NCBI RefSeq assembly: GCF_035666175.1
Contig: NZ_CP142016.1
Span: 248,001 to 312,000, forward strand
Source of the DNA: Riemerella anatipestifer
GTDB taxonomy: Bacteria; Bacteroidota; Bacteroidia; Flavobacteriales; Weeksellaceae
Reading direction: 5' to 3'
DNA length: 64,000 bases
The notes beneath the pieces are model-generated. The model was not told the DNA's origin. It saw nothing but the letters and a program-made list of their open reading frames with translations, and did not search any database. Every line of letters begins with the position of its first letter. Positions within the stretch are counted from its first letter, which is position 1. The position numbers and the translations under genes were made by a program. This document shows, piece by piece, positions 8,443-17,774 of the stretch.

Positions 8443-9420
8443 ATGCTTAGAGGCAAATTCGGTATTTTAATGGTTAGTATTCTATTGGCGATAATCGTTT
8501 TGGTTATCGTCAATTTGAATATAGGCTATATAGATTTAAGCCTAAACGATTTCTTCCAAAATACACCTCAATCGGATATTGCTTCGTTGAGAATCAATAG
8601 GACTTTAGCCGTTCTCCTCGCTGGTATGGCGATACCTACCTCTGGCTTTCTGCTACAAGAATATTTCCAAAATCCGTTGGCAGGACCATCAGTATTGGGC
8701 ATTACTTCCATCGCCAGTTTGAGTGTGGCATTTTATATCTTTTTTTCGCATCAACTTCTCATTCCCGAGTTTTTACAAAACGGATTTATCAGCCTCGTGG
8801 CAATTATGGGCAGTTTGGGACTGATGTTCTTCCTTATACTTCTCTCTAATAGATTTCGAGACAATACCTTTCTTGTGATTTTTGGATTTTTAATCTCCGC
8901 TTTGGCAGGAGCCATCATTTCCATTTTGCAAGTGTACGCCGAAAATCAAAGCCTAAAAAACTACATTCTCTGGAGCTTTGGTGCAAATAACCAACTCAAC
9001 CATAACCAAATGATAATCCTTATTACCCTTATCGGTATTGGACTATTCTTTAGCTTCCGAAGTATAAAACCGCTCATCGGTAGCACTCTAGGAACCGCTT
9101 ATGCCAAAAGTTTCGGCATCAACACCAATGCTCTTAAAGTATCGGTGATTTTAGCCTCATCTCTACTTTCTGCTAGTGTAACGGCTTTCCTTGGACCTAT
9201 CCTCTTTATAGGTATTGTAGTACCTCATTTTTGTAGAATGATTTTCAGTCCTGCCCTACTTTGGCATCAGTGGGTGCTTAACCTCACGCTAGGCATTGCT
9301 ATTATGGAGTTGTTTTCTATCCTGTCCGAAATCAGTAAATTGCCTTTAAATATCATCACTTCCTTATTTGGAATCCCGGTGATTTTAGTAATGATGATGA
9401 AGCAACGCTCTAAGTATTAA
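8443..9420 (+). CDS. FecCD-family ABC transporter permease (iron/haem/cobalamin type)
   Basis: A membrane channel of the BtuC/FecD/FhuB type with about ten helices over 325 residues. It shows the family segments LRINRTLAVLLAGMA, LQEYFQNPLAGPSVLGI and FLGPILFIGIVVPHFCRM, which couples to the ATPase. The ATG at 8443 is chosen over the TTG at 8440. The ATPase gene follows 3 bp later. No periplasmic binding protein or outer-membrane receptor gene is adjacent, so the substrate is undetermined. By eye this gene and the next are richer in C and G than their neighbours. Confidence 0.9.
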   Translation: MLRGKFGILMVSILLAIIVLVIVNLNIGYIDLSLNDFFQNTPQSDIASLRINRTLAVLLAGMAIPTSGFLLQEYFQNPLAGPSVLGITSIASLSVAFYIFFSHQLLIPEFLQNGFISLVAIMGSLGLMFFLILLSNRFRDNTFLVIFGFLISALAGAIISILQVYAENQSLKNYILWSFGANNQLNHNQMIILITLIGIGLFFSFRSIKPLIGSTLGTAYAKSFGINTNALKVSVILASSLLSASVTAFLGPILFIGIVVPHFCRMIFSPALLWHQWVLNLTLGIAIMELFSILSEISKLPLNIITSLFGIPVILVMMMKQRSKY

Positions 9421-9423
9421 ACT

Positions 9424-10326
9424 ATGTTTTTGGAACTTCGCAACCTCAATATTGGCTACCAGCAGCCACTCATTAAAGAAATCAACGCCCAAGCCCATTT
9501 AGGCGAAGTGGTTCTCATTATGGGGAATAATGGCATTGGTAAAACCACCTTAATAAAATCTATACTCAACCAGCTCAAGCCTTTAGCAGGGCAGATTTTC
9601 ATCAATCATCGTGCTATTGCCACTTTAGCTCCAAAGGAAATGGCACAGCTAGTTTCCATTGTTTTTTCTAAATACACCCTTCCCGAAAATTATACTGTAA
9701 CCGATTTGGTGGCTTTAGGCAAACTCATTCACTACCCATATTATTTTCAACTGACCTCGCAAGACCAAGCCGAAATACAAAACATCATTACCCATCTTGG
9801 GCTGGAGCATTATAAAAATCAAAAACTAACCACCCTATCCGATGGCAACTTGCAGAAGGCTTTTATAGGCAGAGCTTTAGCTCAAAACACGCCTGTAATG
9901 GTACTAGACGAGCCCACCACCCATCTGGACGAATACAACAAAATGGCTATCCTGACACTCCTACGAGAGTTGGCTCAACAGCACCGTAAACTTGTTTTAT
10001 TCTCGTCCCACGATTGGCGATTGGCGAAAGATTTTTCCGACCAAATTTGGTTTCTAGAGCACGGCAAACTAACGGCAGGTATGGCAGAAGATGTCTTGTT
10101 AAAGCTACCACTACACACTCCACTAGCCGAAACTTACGCAATGCCACTCATCAATGCCCCAGAAAGAGAAAAAGAACTGCTATTGAGTTTCATTAAAAAA
10201 CACACCAAAGCCAATCTTTCTTGCTATGAGTTTACCTATACCTCTACCGAATGGCTCATCACTACCCCACTTGCCACACACCGCTGCGGCTCCTTTGCAG
10301 AAATGTTACCACTATTTAAAGCCTAG
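9424..10326 (+). CDS. ABC transporter ATP-binding protein (FecE/HmuV type)
   Basis: This ATPase powers the preceding permease. Visible motifs are Walker A GNNGIGKTT (34-42), the ABC signature in the variant form LSDGNLQKA (from 137), and Walker B with MVLDEPTTHLD (Asp161, Glu162), then the SSHDWR switch histidine. The protein is 300 residues; about 60 residues beyond the usual ABC core form a C-terminal tail without a recognised domain. Composition is GC-richer than the surrounding genes. It ends 17 bp before a decayed reading frame on the other strand. Confidence 0.92.
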   Translation: MFLELRNLNIGYQQPLIKEINAQAHLGEVVLIMGNNGIGKTTLIKSILNQLKPLAGQIFINHRAIATLAPKEMAQLVSIVFSKYTLPENYTVTDLVALGKLIHYPYYFQLTSQDQAEIQNIITHLGLEHYKNQKLTTLSDGNLQKAFIGRALAQNTPVMVLDEPTTHLDEYNKMAILTLLRELAQQHRKLVLFSSHDWRLAKDFSDQIWFLEHGKLTAGMAEDVLLKLPLHTPLAETYAMPLINAPEREKELLLSFIKKHTKANLSCYEFTYTSTEWLITTPLATHRCGSFAEMLPLFKA

Positions 10327-10342
10327 ATTGAGGGCTTTAATC

Positions 10343-10548
10343 CTAAACTTCGCACTTAAAACCATAAGAATTTATAGAGGCTAATTTACGGTCTAAAGGG
10401 TCTAATTTAATACCCAAAACCTCTACTTTAATGCCCATAGGCTCAAATGTAAGACCTAGAGGGTCTAATTTAATACCTAAAGGATTGATTTTAATATCTA
10501 GTAAAAGTTATCAAATAGCCCAAGGGATTTATTCTAAAACCTAATTTA
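10343..10548 (-). pseudogene. remnant of a heptad-repeat coding sequence, cut by IS copy 1
   Basis: From about 10376 to 10543 the DNA is a degenerate 21-bp tandem repeat (about eight units; two units share TCTAATTTAATACC). On the minus strand an open frame from 10507 to the TAG at 10343-10345 reads as seven-residue units: INPLGIK, LDPLGLT, FEPMGIK, VEVLGIK, LDPLDRK. Upstream, the same pattern continues in a frame shifted by one base (RINPLGY, before it VKLGF) up to the IS border. There is no plausible start. I do not recognise the protein. The best reading is the 3' end of a repeat-protein gene truncated by the IS insertion and then damaged; non-coding repeat DNA is the alternative. Confidence 0.5.
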
Positions 10549-11528
10549 ACCCGTTGTGCATTATGAAATGAAAAAAACAAGAGTTGTTTATTAGACTGAA
10601 AATAAGTATATTGTTTTTGCTATAAAACGATATAAATGAACAACATAGAGCAAATATATGAAAGAATTTTGGAAGTTTTAGGACTTTTTTCAGAAAATCA
10701 ACTGATTAGTTATCAGAGAAGAACACCTAAAATGAGCGATTTAGAAGTCATAAGTCTTAATATTACTGCTGAATACTTGAGTATTGATAGCGAATTACAG
10801 TTATTTAGAAAATTGCCAAACTCTCTGATAAACAAAATTGAAAGAAGTGTTTACAATAAGCGAAAACGAAGACTATCCCTACAAACAGAGCAAATTAGAC
10901 AGCGTATTTCGATGGAGTTCAATGAGTTTGAAGATATTTTTATCGTTGATAGCATGCCAATGAAAGTTTGTGAAAACGTTCGTTCTACTCGTTCAAAAAT
11001 TTGTAAAGAGCAATCCTATTCTTCACCAACATATGGTTATTGTGCTTCACAGAAATTATATTTCTATGGCTATAAACTACACGCAGTATGTTCTTTAAAT
11101 GGTGTGATTAAGAATTTTGATATAAGCCCTGCATCCGTTCACGACATCCACTATTTAAAAGATATTGGTGAGCAAATGCGAAACTGTACTTTAATTGGAG
11201 ATAGAGGCTATTTATCAGCAAAAGTTCAAATAGATTTATTTAACTATGCTAATATTAAATTAGATACACCAATGAGAAGTAATCAGAAAGATTATATTCC
11301 TCAATTTTCATTGTACAAGAAAAAGCGAAAACGAATTGAGACATTTTTCTCTCAACTTTGCGACCAATTTATGATTAAAAGAAACTATGCTAAAACTTTT
11401 GAAGGCTTTAAAACAAGGATAATCAGTAAAATAACCGCCGCAACGGTTATTCAATATATCAATAAATTTATCTTCCAAAGAAAATTAAATCATCTAAAAA
11501 TCAGTATTATTTAAAATGCACAACGAGT
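10549..11528 (+). mobile_element. IS982-family insertion sequence, ISRa1-like, copy 1 (no target duplication)
   Basis: A 980-bp element bounded by inverted repeats ACCCGTTGTGCATT (left) and AATGCACAACGAGT (right), one mismatch. It carries one intact transposase gene. The flanks, CTAATTTA on the left and TAGTTTCA on the right, do not form a target duplication, unlike copies 2-4. Its right end lies 5 bp from the stop codon of the T9SS gene at 11534, so any terminator of that gene has been lost or displaced. Confidence 0.93.
10636..11514 (+). CDS. IS982-family transposase (copy 1, intact)
   Basis: A 292-residue DDE transposase. The catalytic triad is readable as Asp105 (FIVDSMP), Asp189 (LIGDRGY) and Glu235 (KRIETFFSQL), with the basic C-terminal region normal for the family. 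It differs from copies 2 and 3 at residue 4 (Ile instead of Leu), residue 115 (Val instead of Ala) and residue 177 (Ile instead of Ser). The full length and intact triad suggest an active enzyme. Confidence 0.95.
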   Translation: MNNIEQIYERILEVLGLFSENQLISYQRRTPKMSDLEVISLNITAEYLSIDSELQLFRKLPNSLINKIERSVYNKRKRRLSLQTEQIRQRISMEFNEFEDIFIVDSMPMKVCENVRSTRSKICKEQSYSSPTYGYCASQKLYFYGYKLHAVCSLNGVIKNFDISPASVHDIHYLKDIGEQMRNCTLIGDRGYLSAKVQIDLFNYANIKLDTPMRSNQKDYIPQFSLYKKKRKRIETFFSQLCDQFMIKRNYAKTFEGFKTRIISKITAATVIQYINKFIFQRKLNHLKISII

Positions 11529-11533
11529 TAGTT

Positions 11534-14500
11534 TCAATAGTTTTTAAGCAAAATCCAACCTTGTTTAACTTCGTTTCTTTGGGTAGCAGGGTCGTACCAT
11601 TTTATAACATACCAATAAGTGGCACTAGGTAGTTCTCGTCCTTTCTCTGTACCGTCCCAAACCAAGTTACCACCAGATTCCGCTTTAAAAACAGGTTTCC
11701 CATAGCGGTCCATTATAATCATACTTACTTCTTTCATTTTATCTAAATGTTCCACCGTCCAAACATCATTTTTACCATCTCCGTTAGGCGTTATCACATT
11801 AGTAAATTTCAGAAAATAAACGGACAAAGGAGCTCCTAAACATCCAGTTGCCGACCTTACTTGTATTGTGTATTGGCTACCAGCGGGGTTCAAAAGTATA
11901 TTGGACTGTTGCGGGACTCCGTTAAAAATGTAGGTGTAGGGCTGAACGCCTCCTTCGGCAGTAACTTCTATCCTATCATTATCGGTTGTAACATTTACAA
12001 TTTTAGGTTGATTTTCGTCTGTTATCTTAAATGTTATTGTTGATGGGCAACCCACAGCGTTAACTGCTTCTACCGTATAAACACCCCACTGAACCTCAGA
12101 GTAATTTAAATTAAGACTTGTACCTGTTTTGATAGTACCGTCTGGTAGCTTCCATTTAATAGAAGTGAAATCAGATGCGTTGGATACCGAAACAGACACA
12201 GGTTCACCATAACACAAATGCACATCGCTAATAGGCAATATTTCGGTTGGTATTTTAACCTTTAAATCAAATTCAAAATCGCTAGGACATTGTCCTGTTT
12301 TTTTAGCAATACCATAAATTCTCTCTCCAAAAGCAATTTGATTTTGATAGTTCTGTGGATTACTTATTAAATTTGTTCTTGCTACATCTCTATAAAATTC
12401 GAGTGCAGCAGCATTGTCTGACGTAATTTGAGATTTCCAATCGTTAAGGTTAAAGGTGGCTATTCCGTCAAAGTTAGTATCACATATTTCAAATGTATTG
12501 ATAGTATGATTAACCGTTACAGATGTATTTTGCACAAATGAAACTTGCTGTAAATCAGATATACAATCTGTTTCATTATTTTTAATGTAGAATTTTACTA
12601 CATAAGGCAAAGCACTCCAAGAAAAATCTGAAGTGAGTGGATTTCCGCTCTCGTCTAAAAATGTATAGCTACTAGGATTACTGATAACCTTTGATTTAAA
12701 ATTATCTAAAGTATAGCTACTTTCAGTACAGATTAAAATCTGATTACTTATCGCTTGTGGCTTCACTTTCTCTAGTAAATCATAATTGACTTGCCCAAAA
12801 TATCCTCCATAATAAAAAATTTTTGCATAAGCTCGTCCTCGAGTGCTAAGATTATAGCTTCTCCACTCGGATTCTGTTAGCTTTTGATTACTACTATCAT
12901 AATACTCAACAGTTAAATAGCGATTGCATCTTCCTCCATCACTAGTAAACCTCGCCAAATCTGTAATTGTTAAATCAAAAATAGAAGAACCGCAAGTAGA
13001 CTCCCTTTGCTCTCTTTGACTTATAAAAGAAGGCTTAGGATTTACCTTCAATATCAAAGGATCTTGCACAATTACAAAACACTCTGTAACCTTATTTTTT
13101 ACTTTTATATAAATCATTCCTCCTCCCCTATAATTAAGATTACTAATTAACTGTGTTAAAGCTGCATCTGTATAAAATGTAGCTTCAATATCCGGACTAT
13201 ATTCTAGCTCTCTTTTAGTTTGGTTAAGGTCAAAATATTCTGTAGAGTTAAAACAATGTTCAGGAAAAGGTGTTATAGGCATTACTCTAACTTCGTCCAA
13301 AAACTCAAAGTTTAGGTTTATGACACTTTCACAACTAAAATTAGGGTGTTTTATTTTTACCATAAGTTGTGTGTTTACTCTAGGATTTACCTCTTGCAAA
13401 GCACTATAAGTATTGCCTCCATCTACCGAATAAAGAAAGGTATAACCTCGACCTCCGAAATAAACATTTTCAAAACTTTCTCTAAGGTTATAAGTAGTTG
13501 TATCAAAACACACTCGCTCCGCTATTGGGTCTTTAGGTAAAGATAGATAACTTAATTTAAAACTTCTAATCTCTGTACAGTTGCTAGAAGACACTTTCAT
13601 TTGCAATGTTTTTTCAACTCCTGTAGCAATGGTATACTTATAACCATTAGCTTCTGTAGCTACTACATTACCTTGTTCATCTAAAAACACTACTGTATAT
13701 CCTGCTCCAGTTAGGTAACCTACCTTATCCAAAAGGTTAATTTCTCTTTGATTATTCCCTAAAGCATCACACTCTGTAAAAATCTGATTCTCTAGAAAGC
13801 CTATAGGTAGTAAATCAGAACTAATATCTACCGTTGTTCTAGCCGATTCTTGGCAACCATTGGCTTTAACATAGTAATTACCGTTTGTAGTCGCTATAAA
13901 AGAATTGCCTGTTGCCACTGCAAAAGATTCTCCTTCTTTGTACCATTGGTATACGATACCCGTAATAGGGTTTTGTACAGAAAGTTTATAACCCGCAGCA
14001 CAACCTGTTTGTCTTTCAGAGCTAATACTTGGTGTTAATACTTTTTTAAACTCAACCTCTTGAGAAATGGGATTCCCTACAGGTGTGGTACCGTCTGAAA
14101 AAGTGATTTCGGCTTTTAGTCTTTCTGCATCATTTACAGGCAGGTAGGTGAAATTTCTATCTGTAGAGCGTTCTACACCATCTACAAACCATTTTGCACT
14201 CGGTGTAAGTGTTTGGTTAGGCGTAAATAAATAGGCTATATTTCCACTTTCAGTCCAGTTGGTGTTGTTGTAGTTACGAACAAATTTATGTTTACTTGCA
14301 TCTGAATTTTGAATTCCTAGAATAGCGTTTTGTCCCAATCTCTTAACTACCCTAACAATAAAAGAATTATCTTCTAACAATAACACTTTAGAGCTAATTG
14401 TTCTATTATAGTCAGAATGAAGTTCTATAATATTCTCAAACGAAATTAACAAGCCCCTTTTACCGCTATAAATGGTTTGTGAATAGGTTATTTTATCATA

Positions 14501-15037
14501 ATCGCTAGAGTTATAGTAACCTATATCTGTAAAACCTAAAAATAAATTAGCTAAACTTAAAGCCCTTGAAGGGTTTGAAGTATCTACCTGATTATAAATA
14601 ATATTAGGCAACTGACGATTAGCCTCTGTACCATTACCACTATAAACTTTATCTTGATAATTGCTTTGATATAAATTCTCTAAATCAGCATTATCACCAA
14701 AAACCAATCTACCATTAGAACCTACAACAACTTTAGTATAGGTTTTGCCATAAAAACTAAAGGGAAAGCCAATATCTATAGCTTTAGAAAAATTACTATT
14801 TCCTGTTCTCCTTTCAAAAGGAACAAAAGTAGAAGGATTAGCTATATTTAAAGTAGTTTCTGTAATGCTATAATCTCCCGTACTCGTGGATTCAGCGTTC
14901 AAAGTTAAATTATAAATACTGCCTTCACAATAATGTACCGTCGCTGGCAAAGCTGTATTATCAGCACTATTTATAATTATTTGACTAAAAATAACAGAAC
15001 TCCAAAGAAGTAAATAGGTAAGTATTAACTTTTTCAT
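11534..15037 (-). CDS. large exported protein with T9SS type B (gliding-associated) C-terminal sorting domain
   Basis: A 1167-residue protein with a signal peptide (to about residue 19, ending VIFSQ). The middle holds repeated immunoglobulin-like or PKD-like beta modules rich in paired cysteines. The C-terminus is a type B sorting domain: FTNVITPNGDGKNDVW, MDRYGKPVF, LVWDGTEKGRELP and GWILLKNY. This domain routes proteins through the type IX secretion system to the surface or outside. The binding target is unknown; adhesin is a reasonable guess. IS copy 1 sits directly after its stop codon. Confidence 0.93.
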   Translation of the reverse strand: MKKLILTYLLLWSSVIFSQIIINSADNTALPATVHYCEGSIYNLTLNAESTSTGDYSITETTLNIANPSTFVPFERRTGNSNFSKAIDIGFPFSFYGKTYTKVVVGSNGRLVFGDNADLENLYQSNYQDKVYSGNGTEANRQLPNIIYNQVDTSNPSRALSLANLFLGFTDIGYYNSSDYDKITYSQTIYSGKRGLLISFENIIELHSDYNRTISSKVLLLEDNSFIVRVVKRLGQNAILGIQNSDASKHKFVRNYNNTNWTESGNIAYLFTPNQTLTPSAKWFVDGVERSTDRNFTYLPVNDAERLKAEITFSDGTTPVGNPISQEVEFKKVLTPSISSERQTGCAAGYKLSVQNPITGIVYQWYKEGESFAVATGNSFIATTNGNYYVKANGCQESARTTVDISSDLLPIGFLENQIFTECDALGNNQREINLLDKVGYLTGAGYTVVFLDEQGNVVATEANGYKYTIATGVEKTLQMKVSSSNCTEIRSFKLSYLSLPKDPIAERVCFDTTTYNLRESFENVYFGGRGYTFLYSVDGGNTYSALQEVNPRVNTQLMVKIKHPNFSCESVINLNFEFLDEVRVMPITPFPEHCFNSTEYFDLNQTKRELEYSPDIEATFYTDAALTQLISNLNYRGGGMIYIKVKNKVTECFVIVQDPLILKVNPKPSFISQREQRESTCGSSIFDLTITDLARFTSDGGRCNRYLTVEYYDSSNQKLTESEWRSYNLSTRGRAYAKIFYYGGYFGQVNYDLLEKVKPQAISNQILICTESSYTLDNFKSKVISNPSSYTFLDESGNPLTSDFSWSALPYVVKFYIKNNETDCISDLQQVSFVQNTSVTVNHTINTFEICDTNFDGIATFNLNDWKSQITSDNAAALEFYRDVARTNLISNPQNYQNQIAFGERIYGIAKKTGQCPSDFEFDLKVKIPTEILPISDVHLCYGEPVSVSVSNASDFTSIKWKLPDGTIKTGTSLNLNYSEVQWGVYTVEAVNAVGCPSTITFKITDENQPKIVNVTTDNDRIEVTAEGGVQPYTYIFNGVPQQSNILLNPAGSQYTIQVRSATGCLGAPLSVYFLKFTNVITPNGDGKNDVWTVEHLDKMKEVSMIIMDRYGKPVFKAESGGNLVWDGTEKGRELPSATYWYVIKWYDPATQRNEVKQGWILLKNY

Positions 15038-15123
15038 CTTACAAATTTGCGAAATTTATAAACAACTCTACTGCCTTGAATACGAAAAAAATAAACAAGT
15101 AGCATTTTTAAGAAAAAAACTTT

Positions 15124-15131
15124 TACATTTG
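15124..15131 (+). promoter_or_regulatory. Bacteroidota -7 promoter element for the amino-acid permease
   Basis: TACATTTG, an exact TAnnTTTG match, 30 bp before the ATG at 15162. Confidence 0.6.
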
Positions 15132-15161
15132 TTCCCTTTTTAATGTTCATCTTTATAAGGT

Positions 15162-16835
15162 ATGAAACAACTATTTAAAACAAAATCATATAACCCTAAT
15201 GACCTAGGAAGCTCCTTTGTGAGAACCTTAGGGGTTTGGGACATTGTATTCTTCGGGATTGCTGCCATTATAGGAGCCGGTAGCTTTAGTAGTCTAGGCG
15301 AAGCTATTTTTAGAGGTGGTCCTGGAGTTATTACACTTTATATTATCTGTGGTGTAGCTTGTGGTTTTACGGCTCTATGTTATGCTGAATTTGCTAGTAG
15401 AATCCCTGCCGCTGGTTCTGCCTACACCTATGCCTATGCTAGTTTTGGAGAGCTTATAGCTTGGATAATAGGCTGGGCTCTAATTATGGAATATTCTTTT
15501 GGAAATATTTATGTTGCCTTTTCTTGGTCAGATTACTTTACTTCGTTTCTTTCTAGAATAGGAATTAATATACCTGACTACCTCACTTGTAGCTACTCCG
15601 AAGCTAAAAAAGCCTTTTTCAAAGGGTCTACTCACCCTGCCCTTATTTCGGCTTGGAAAAACGCTCCTGTTATTGGCGGATTAAAATTTATAGTGGATAT
15701 TCCTGCCTTAGTTATCAATGGGTTAATTACTTGGGTATGCTACATTGGAATAAAAGAAAGTAAAAACTTTAACAACTTATTGGTAATCTTAAAACTTGCT
15801 GTTGTTATATTAGTGATAGCTGTAGGTGTATTTTACATCAATACAGATAATTGGACTCCTATAAGCAACATTACACACCAGCCTACAATGATGCCTAATG
15901 GATTTATTGGAGTGATGAGTGCCGTTTCTGGCGTATTTTTCGCCTATATAGGTTTTGATGCTTTGAGTGTTTTATCCGAGGAAACCAAAGACCCTCAAAA
16001 AACTCTTCCAAAAGGTATGATAATCGCTTTAGTACTTTGTACAGCCATCTATATGGTACTTACACTAGTACTTACAGGTATGGTAGATTATAGAAAGTTT
16101 GATGGTGTGGGTGACCCACTTTCATTTATTTTTGAACCTTCCAACGCCAATGTCGCGTGGATGGAACTTGTAGTTTCTGTTACTGCAATTATTGCGATAA
16201 CCAGTGTTCTTCTCGTATTTCAAATGGGGCAACCTAGAATATGGTACTCTATGAGCCGTGATGGACTGCTTCCTAAAAAATTCCAGCAAATACACCCTAC
16301 AAGAAAAACCCCTTCTTTTGCTACTATCATTACAGGGTTTGTAGTCGGTATTCCTATACTGTTTACGGATAAATCTTTCATCTTAGATTTTACGAGTATC
16401 GGTACTATATTTGCCTTTGTTTTGGTGTGTGGCGGCGTTCTACTTTTACCAAGAAAAGAAAAAGTAGAAGGTCGTTTCCAGATGCCTTACATCAATGCTA
16501 AATATATTTTCCCAGTTTTATTTACCAGTGGAGTCGTTTTCTTCTATAATCTCATTCCTGAATTTTTCAGTACTTTGATGGATTGGAACGACCCTGAAGA
16601 AGGAGAATTTAGATTGGCCATATTTATTTATCTAATCATTAACCTAGTTTTGTCTCTATTAGCTTTTGTTAAAAATCTATCTCTTATCCCTCTACTAGGA
16701 TTAAGTTCTTGCCTTTATCTCCTTACGGGAATGACTCACGAAAACTGGTTCTGGTTTATTGTTTGGTTTGGGATTGGGTTGGTAGTTTACTTTGGTTATG
16801 GCTACAAAAACAGTAAACTTAGAGTACAACAATAA
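15162..16835 (+). CDS. APC-family amino-acid permease
   Basis: A 557-residue inner-membrane transporter with about 12-14 helices. It shows the APC first-helix signature GIAAIIGAGSFSSLGEA, GPGVITLYIICGVACGFTALCYAEFASRIP in the second and third helices (here split across residues of the usual motif), and FAYIGFDALSVLSEETKDPQ in the middle. This places it in the cationic-amino-acid/YfnA-like branch. The exact amino acid is not determinable. A periplasmic-facing loop after helix 4 is longer than in many relatives. Monocistronic with its own promoter. Confidence 0.9.
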   Translation: MKQLFKTKSYNPNDLGSSFVRTLGVWDIVFFGIAAIIGAGSFSSLGEAIFRGGPGVITLYIICGVACGFTALCYAEFASRIPAAGSAYTYAYASFGELIAWIIGWALIMEYSFGNIYVAFSWSDYFTSFLSRIGINIPDYLTCSYSEAKKAFFKGSTHPALISAWKNAPVIGGLKFIVDIPALVINGLITWVCYIGIKESKNFNNLLVILKLAVVILVIAVGVFYINTDNWTPISNITHQPTMMPNGFIGVMSAVSGVFFAYIGFDALSVLSEETKDPQKTLPKGMIIALVLCTAIYMVLTLVLTGMVDYRKFDGVGDPLSFIFEPSNANVAWMELVVSVTAIIAITSVLLVFQMGQPRIWYSMSRDGLLPKKFQQIHPTRKTPSFATIITGFVVGIPILFTDKSFILDFTSIGTIFAFVLVCGGVLLLPRKEKVEGRFQMPYINAKYIFPVLFTSGVVFFYNLIPEFFSTLMDWNDPEEGEFRLAIFIYLIINLVLSLLAFVKNLSLIPLLGLSSCLYLLTGMTHENWFWFIVWFGIGLVVYFGYGYKNSKLRVQQ

Positions 16836-16848
16836 GTCAAAAAAAGAT

Positions 16849-16856
16849 TATATTTG
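16849..16856 (+). promoter_or_regulatory. Bacteroidota -7 promoter element for the thioesterase gene
   Basis: TATATTTG, exact consensus, 27 bp before the ATG at 16884. Confidence 0.6.
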
Positions 16857-16883
16857 TAAGATGGCTAGAAACACTTAATTAAA

Positions 16884-17270
16884 ATGACTTACGAAGAAAG
16901 AATAAAACAATCTGAAACGCACACTTTTAAGGTAGTATTTCCTGACACTACTAACCACCATAATACTATGTTTGGAGGTACTGTTATGAAAATGATGGAT
17001 GAGGTTGCCTTTATTACTGCAACTAGATTTTCTAGAAAGACCATTGTAACAGTAAGTTGTGATAAAATTGATTTCAAAAAACCTATTCCTGCAGATACTT
17101 TAGTAGAACTTATAGGGAAGGTAAAATCTGTAGGAAACACCAGCTTAAAAGTAAGTGTAGAGGTTTTTATCGAAGAAATGTATGCTAACACAAGAGAAAA
17201 AGCAGTATTTGGTGATTTCACTCTCGTTGCTATAGATGAGAACAAAAAACCTATTAAAATACTTGACTAA
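16884..17270 (+). CDS. acyl-CoA thioesterase, hotdog fold (YciA/BACH type)
   Basis: Hydrolyses acyl-CoA to free acid and CoA in the cytoplasm. The 128-residue single hotdog domain shows HHNTMFGGTVMKMMDEVA, the conserved N-x-x-G-x-x-F-G-G and Asp region of YciA-like enzymes, then VTVSCDKIDFKKPI. Length fits the family. It may be transcribed with the HD gene 48 bp downstream. Confidence 0.9.
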   Translation: MTYEERIKQSETHTFKVVFPDTTNHHNTMFGGTVMKMMDEVAFITATRFSRKTIVTVSCDKIDFKKPIPADTLVELIGKVKSVGNTSLKVSVEVFIEEMYANTREKAVFGDFTLVAIDENKKPIKILD

Positions 17271-17318
17271 TTCTATCACTAAAAATAGTTTAATTCTTTT
17301 TGTTATTAAAATTATCAG

Positions 17319-17774
17319 ATGACAGACAAAATGATGAAGGAAGAATTACTCCATAAAGCTATTAAAATAGCTCAAAATGCCCACCGTGGACAAACCGACA
17401 AATACAAGGCTCCTTATATAGGGCATGTGATGAGGGTAATGAATTACGGTAAAACTCTAGACGAAAAAATAGTAGGTGTACTACACGATGTTGTAGAAGA
17501 TTGTCCAGAATACAGCATAGAATATCTAAAAAAACAAGGCTTCCCAGATGAAATATTATTTGCTATAGAATGCCTTTCTAAAACTAATCCAGAGGAAAGC
17601 TATGACGATTTTATTAAACGCATAGAACAGTCGCCACTAGCCATTGCTGTTAAAATAAATGATTTAACCGACAATATGGACCTGAAGAGAGTAAATAAGC
17701 CTCTCACAGAGAAAGATTTAAAAAGGTTTAATAAATATCTAAAAGCCTATCATTATCTTATAGAAAAATACTAA
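17319..17774 (+). CDS. small HD-domain protein, RelA/SpoT-hydrolase-like (MESH1-type)
   Basis: A 151-residue protein made only of an HD metal-dependent phosphohydrolase domain. Metal ligands are visible as His22 and His36, the HDVVED block (His56, Asp57), and KINDLTDN later. This resembles the (p)ppGpp hydrolase half of SpoT and the small alarmone hydrolases, but there is no synthetase, TGS or ACT part. Alarmone hydrolysis is therefore plausible but unproven; other nucleotide substrates are possible. Its stop overlaps that of the convergent rluF by 4 bp. Confidence 0.8.
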   Translation: MTDKMMKEELLHKAIKIAQNAHRGQTDKYKAPYIGHVMRVMNYGKTLDEKIVGVLHDVVEDCPEYSIEYLKKQGFPDEILFAIECLSKTNPEESYDDFIKRIEQSPLAIAVKINDLTDNMDLKRVNKPLTEKDLKRFNKYLKAYHYLIEKY

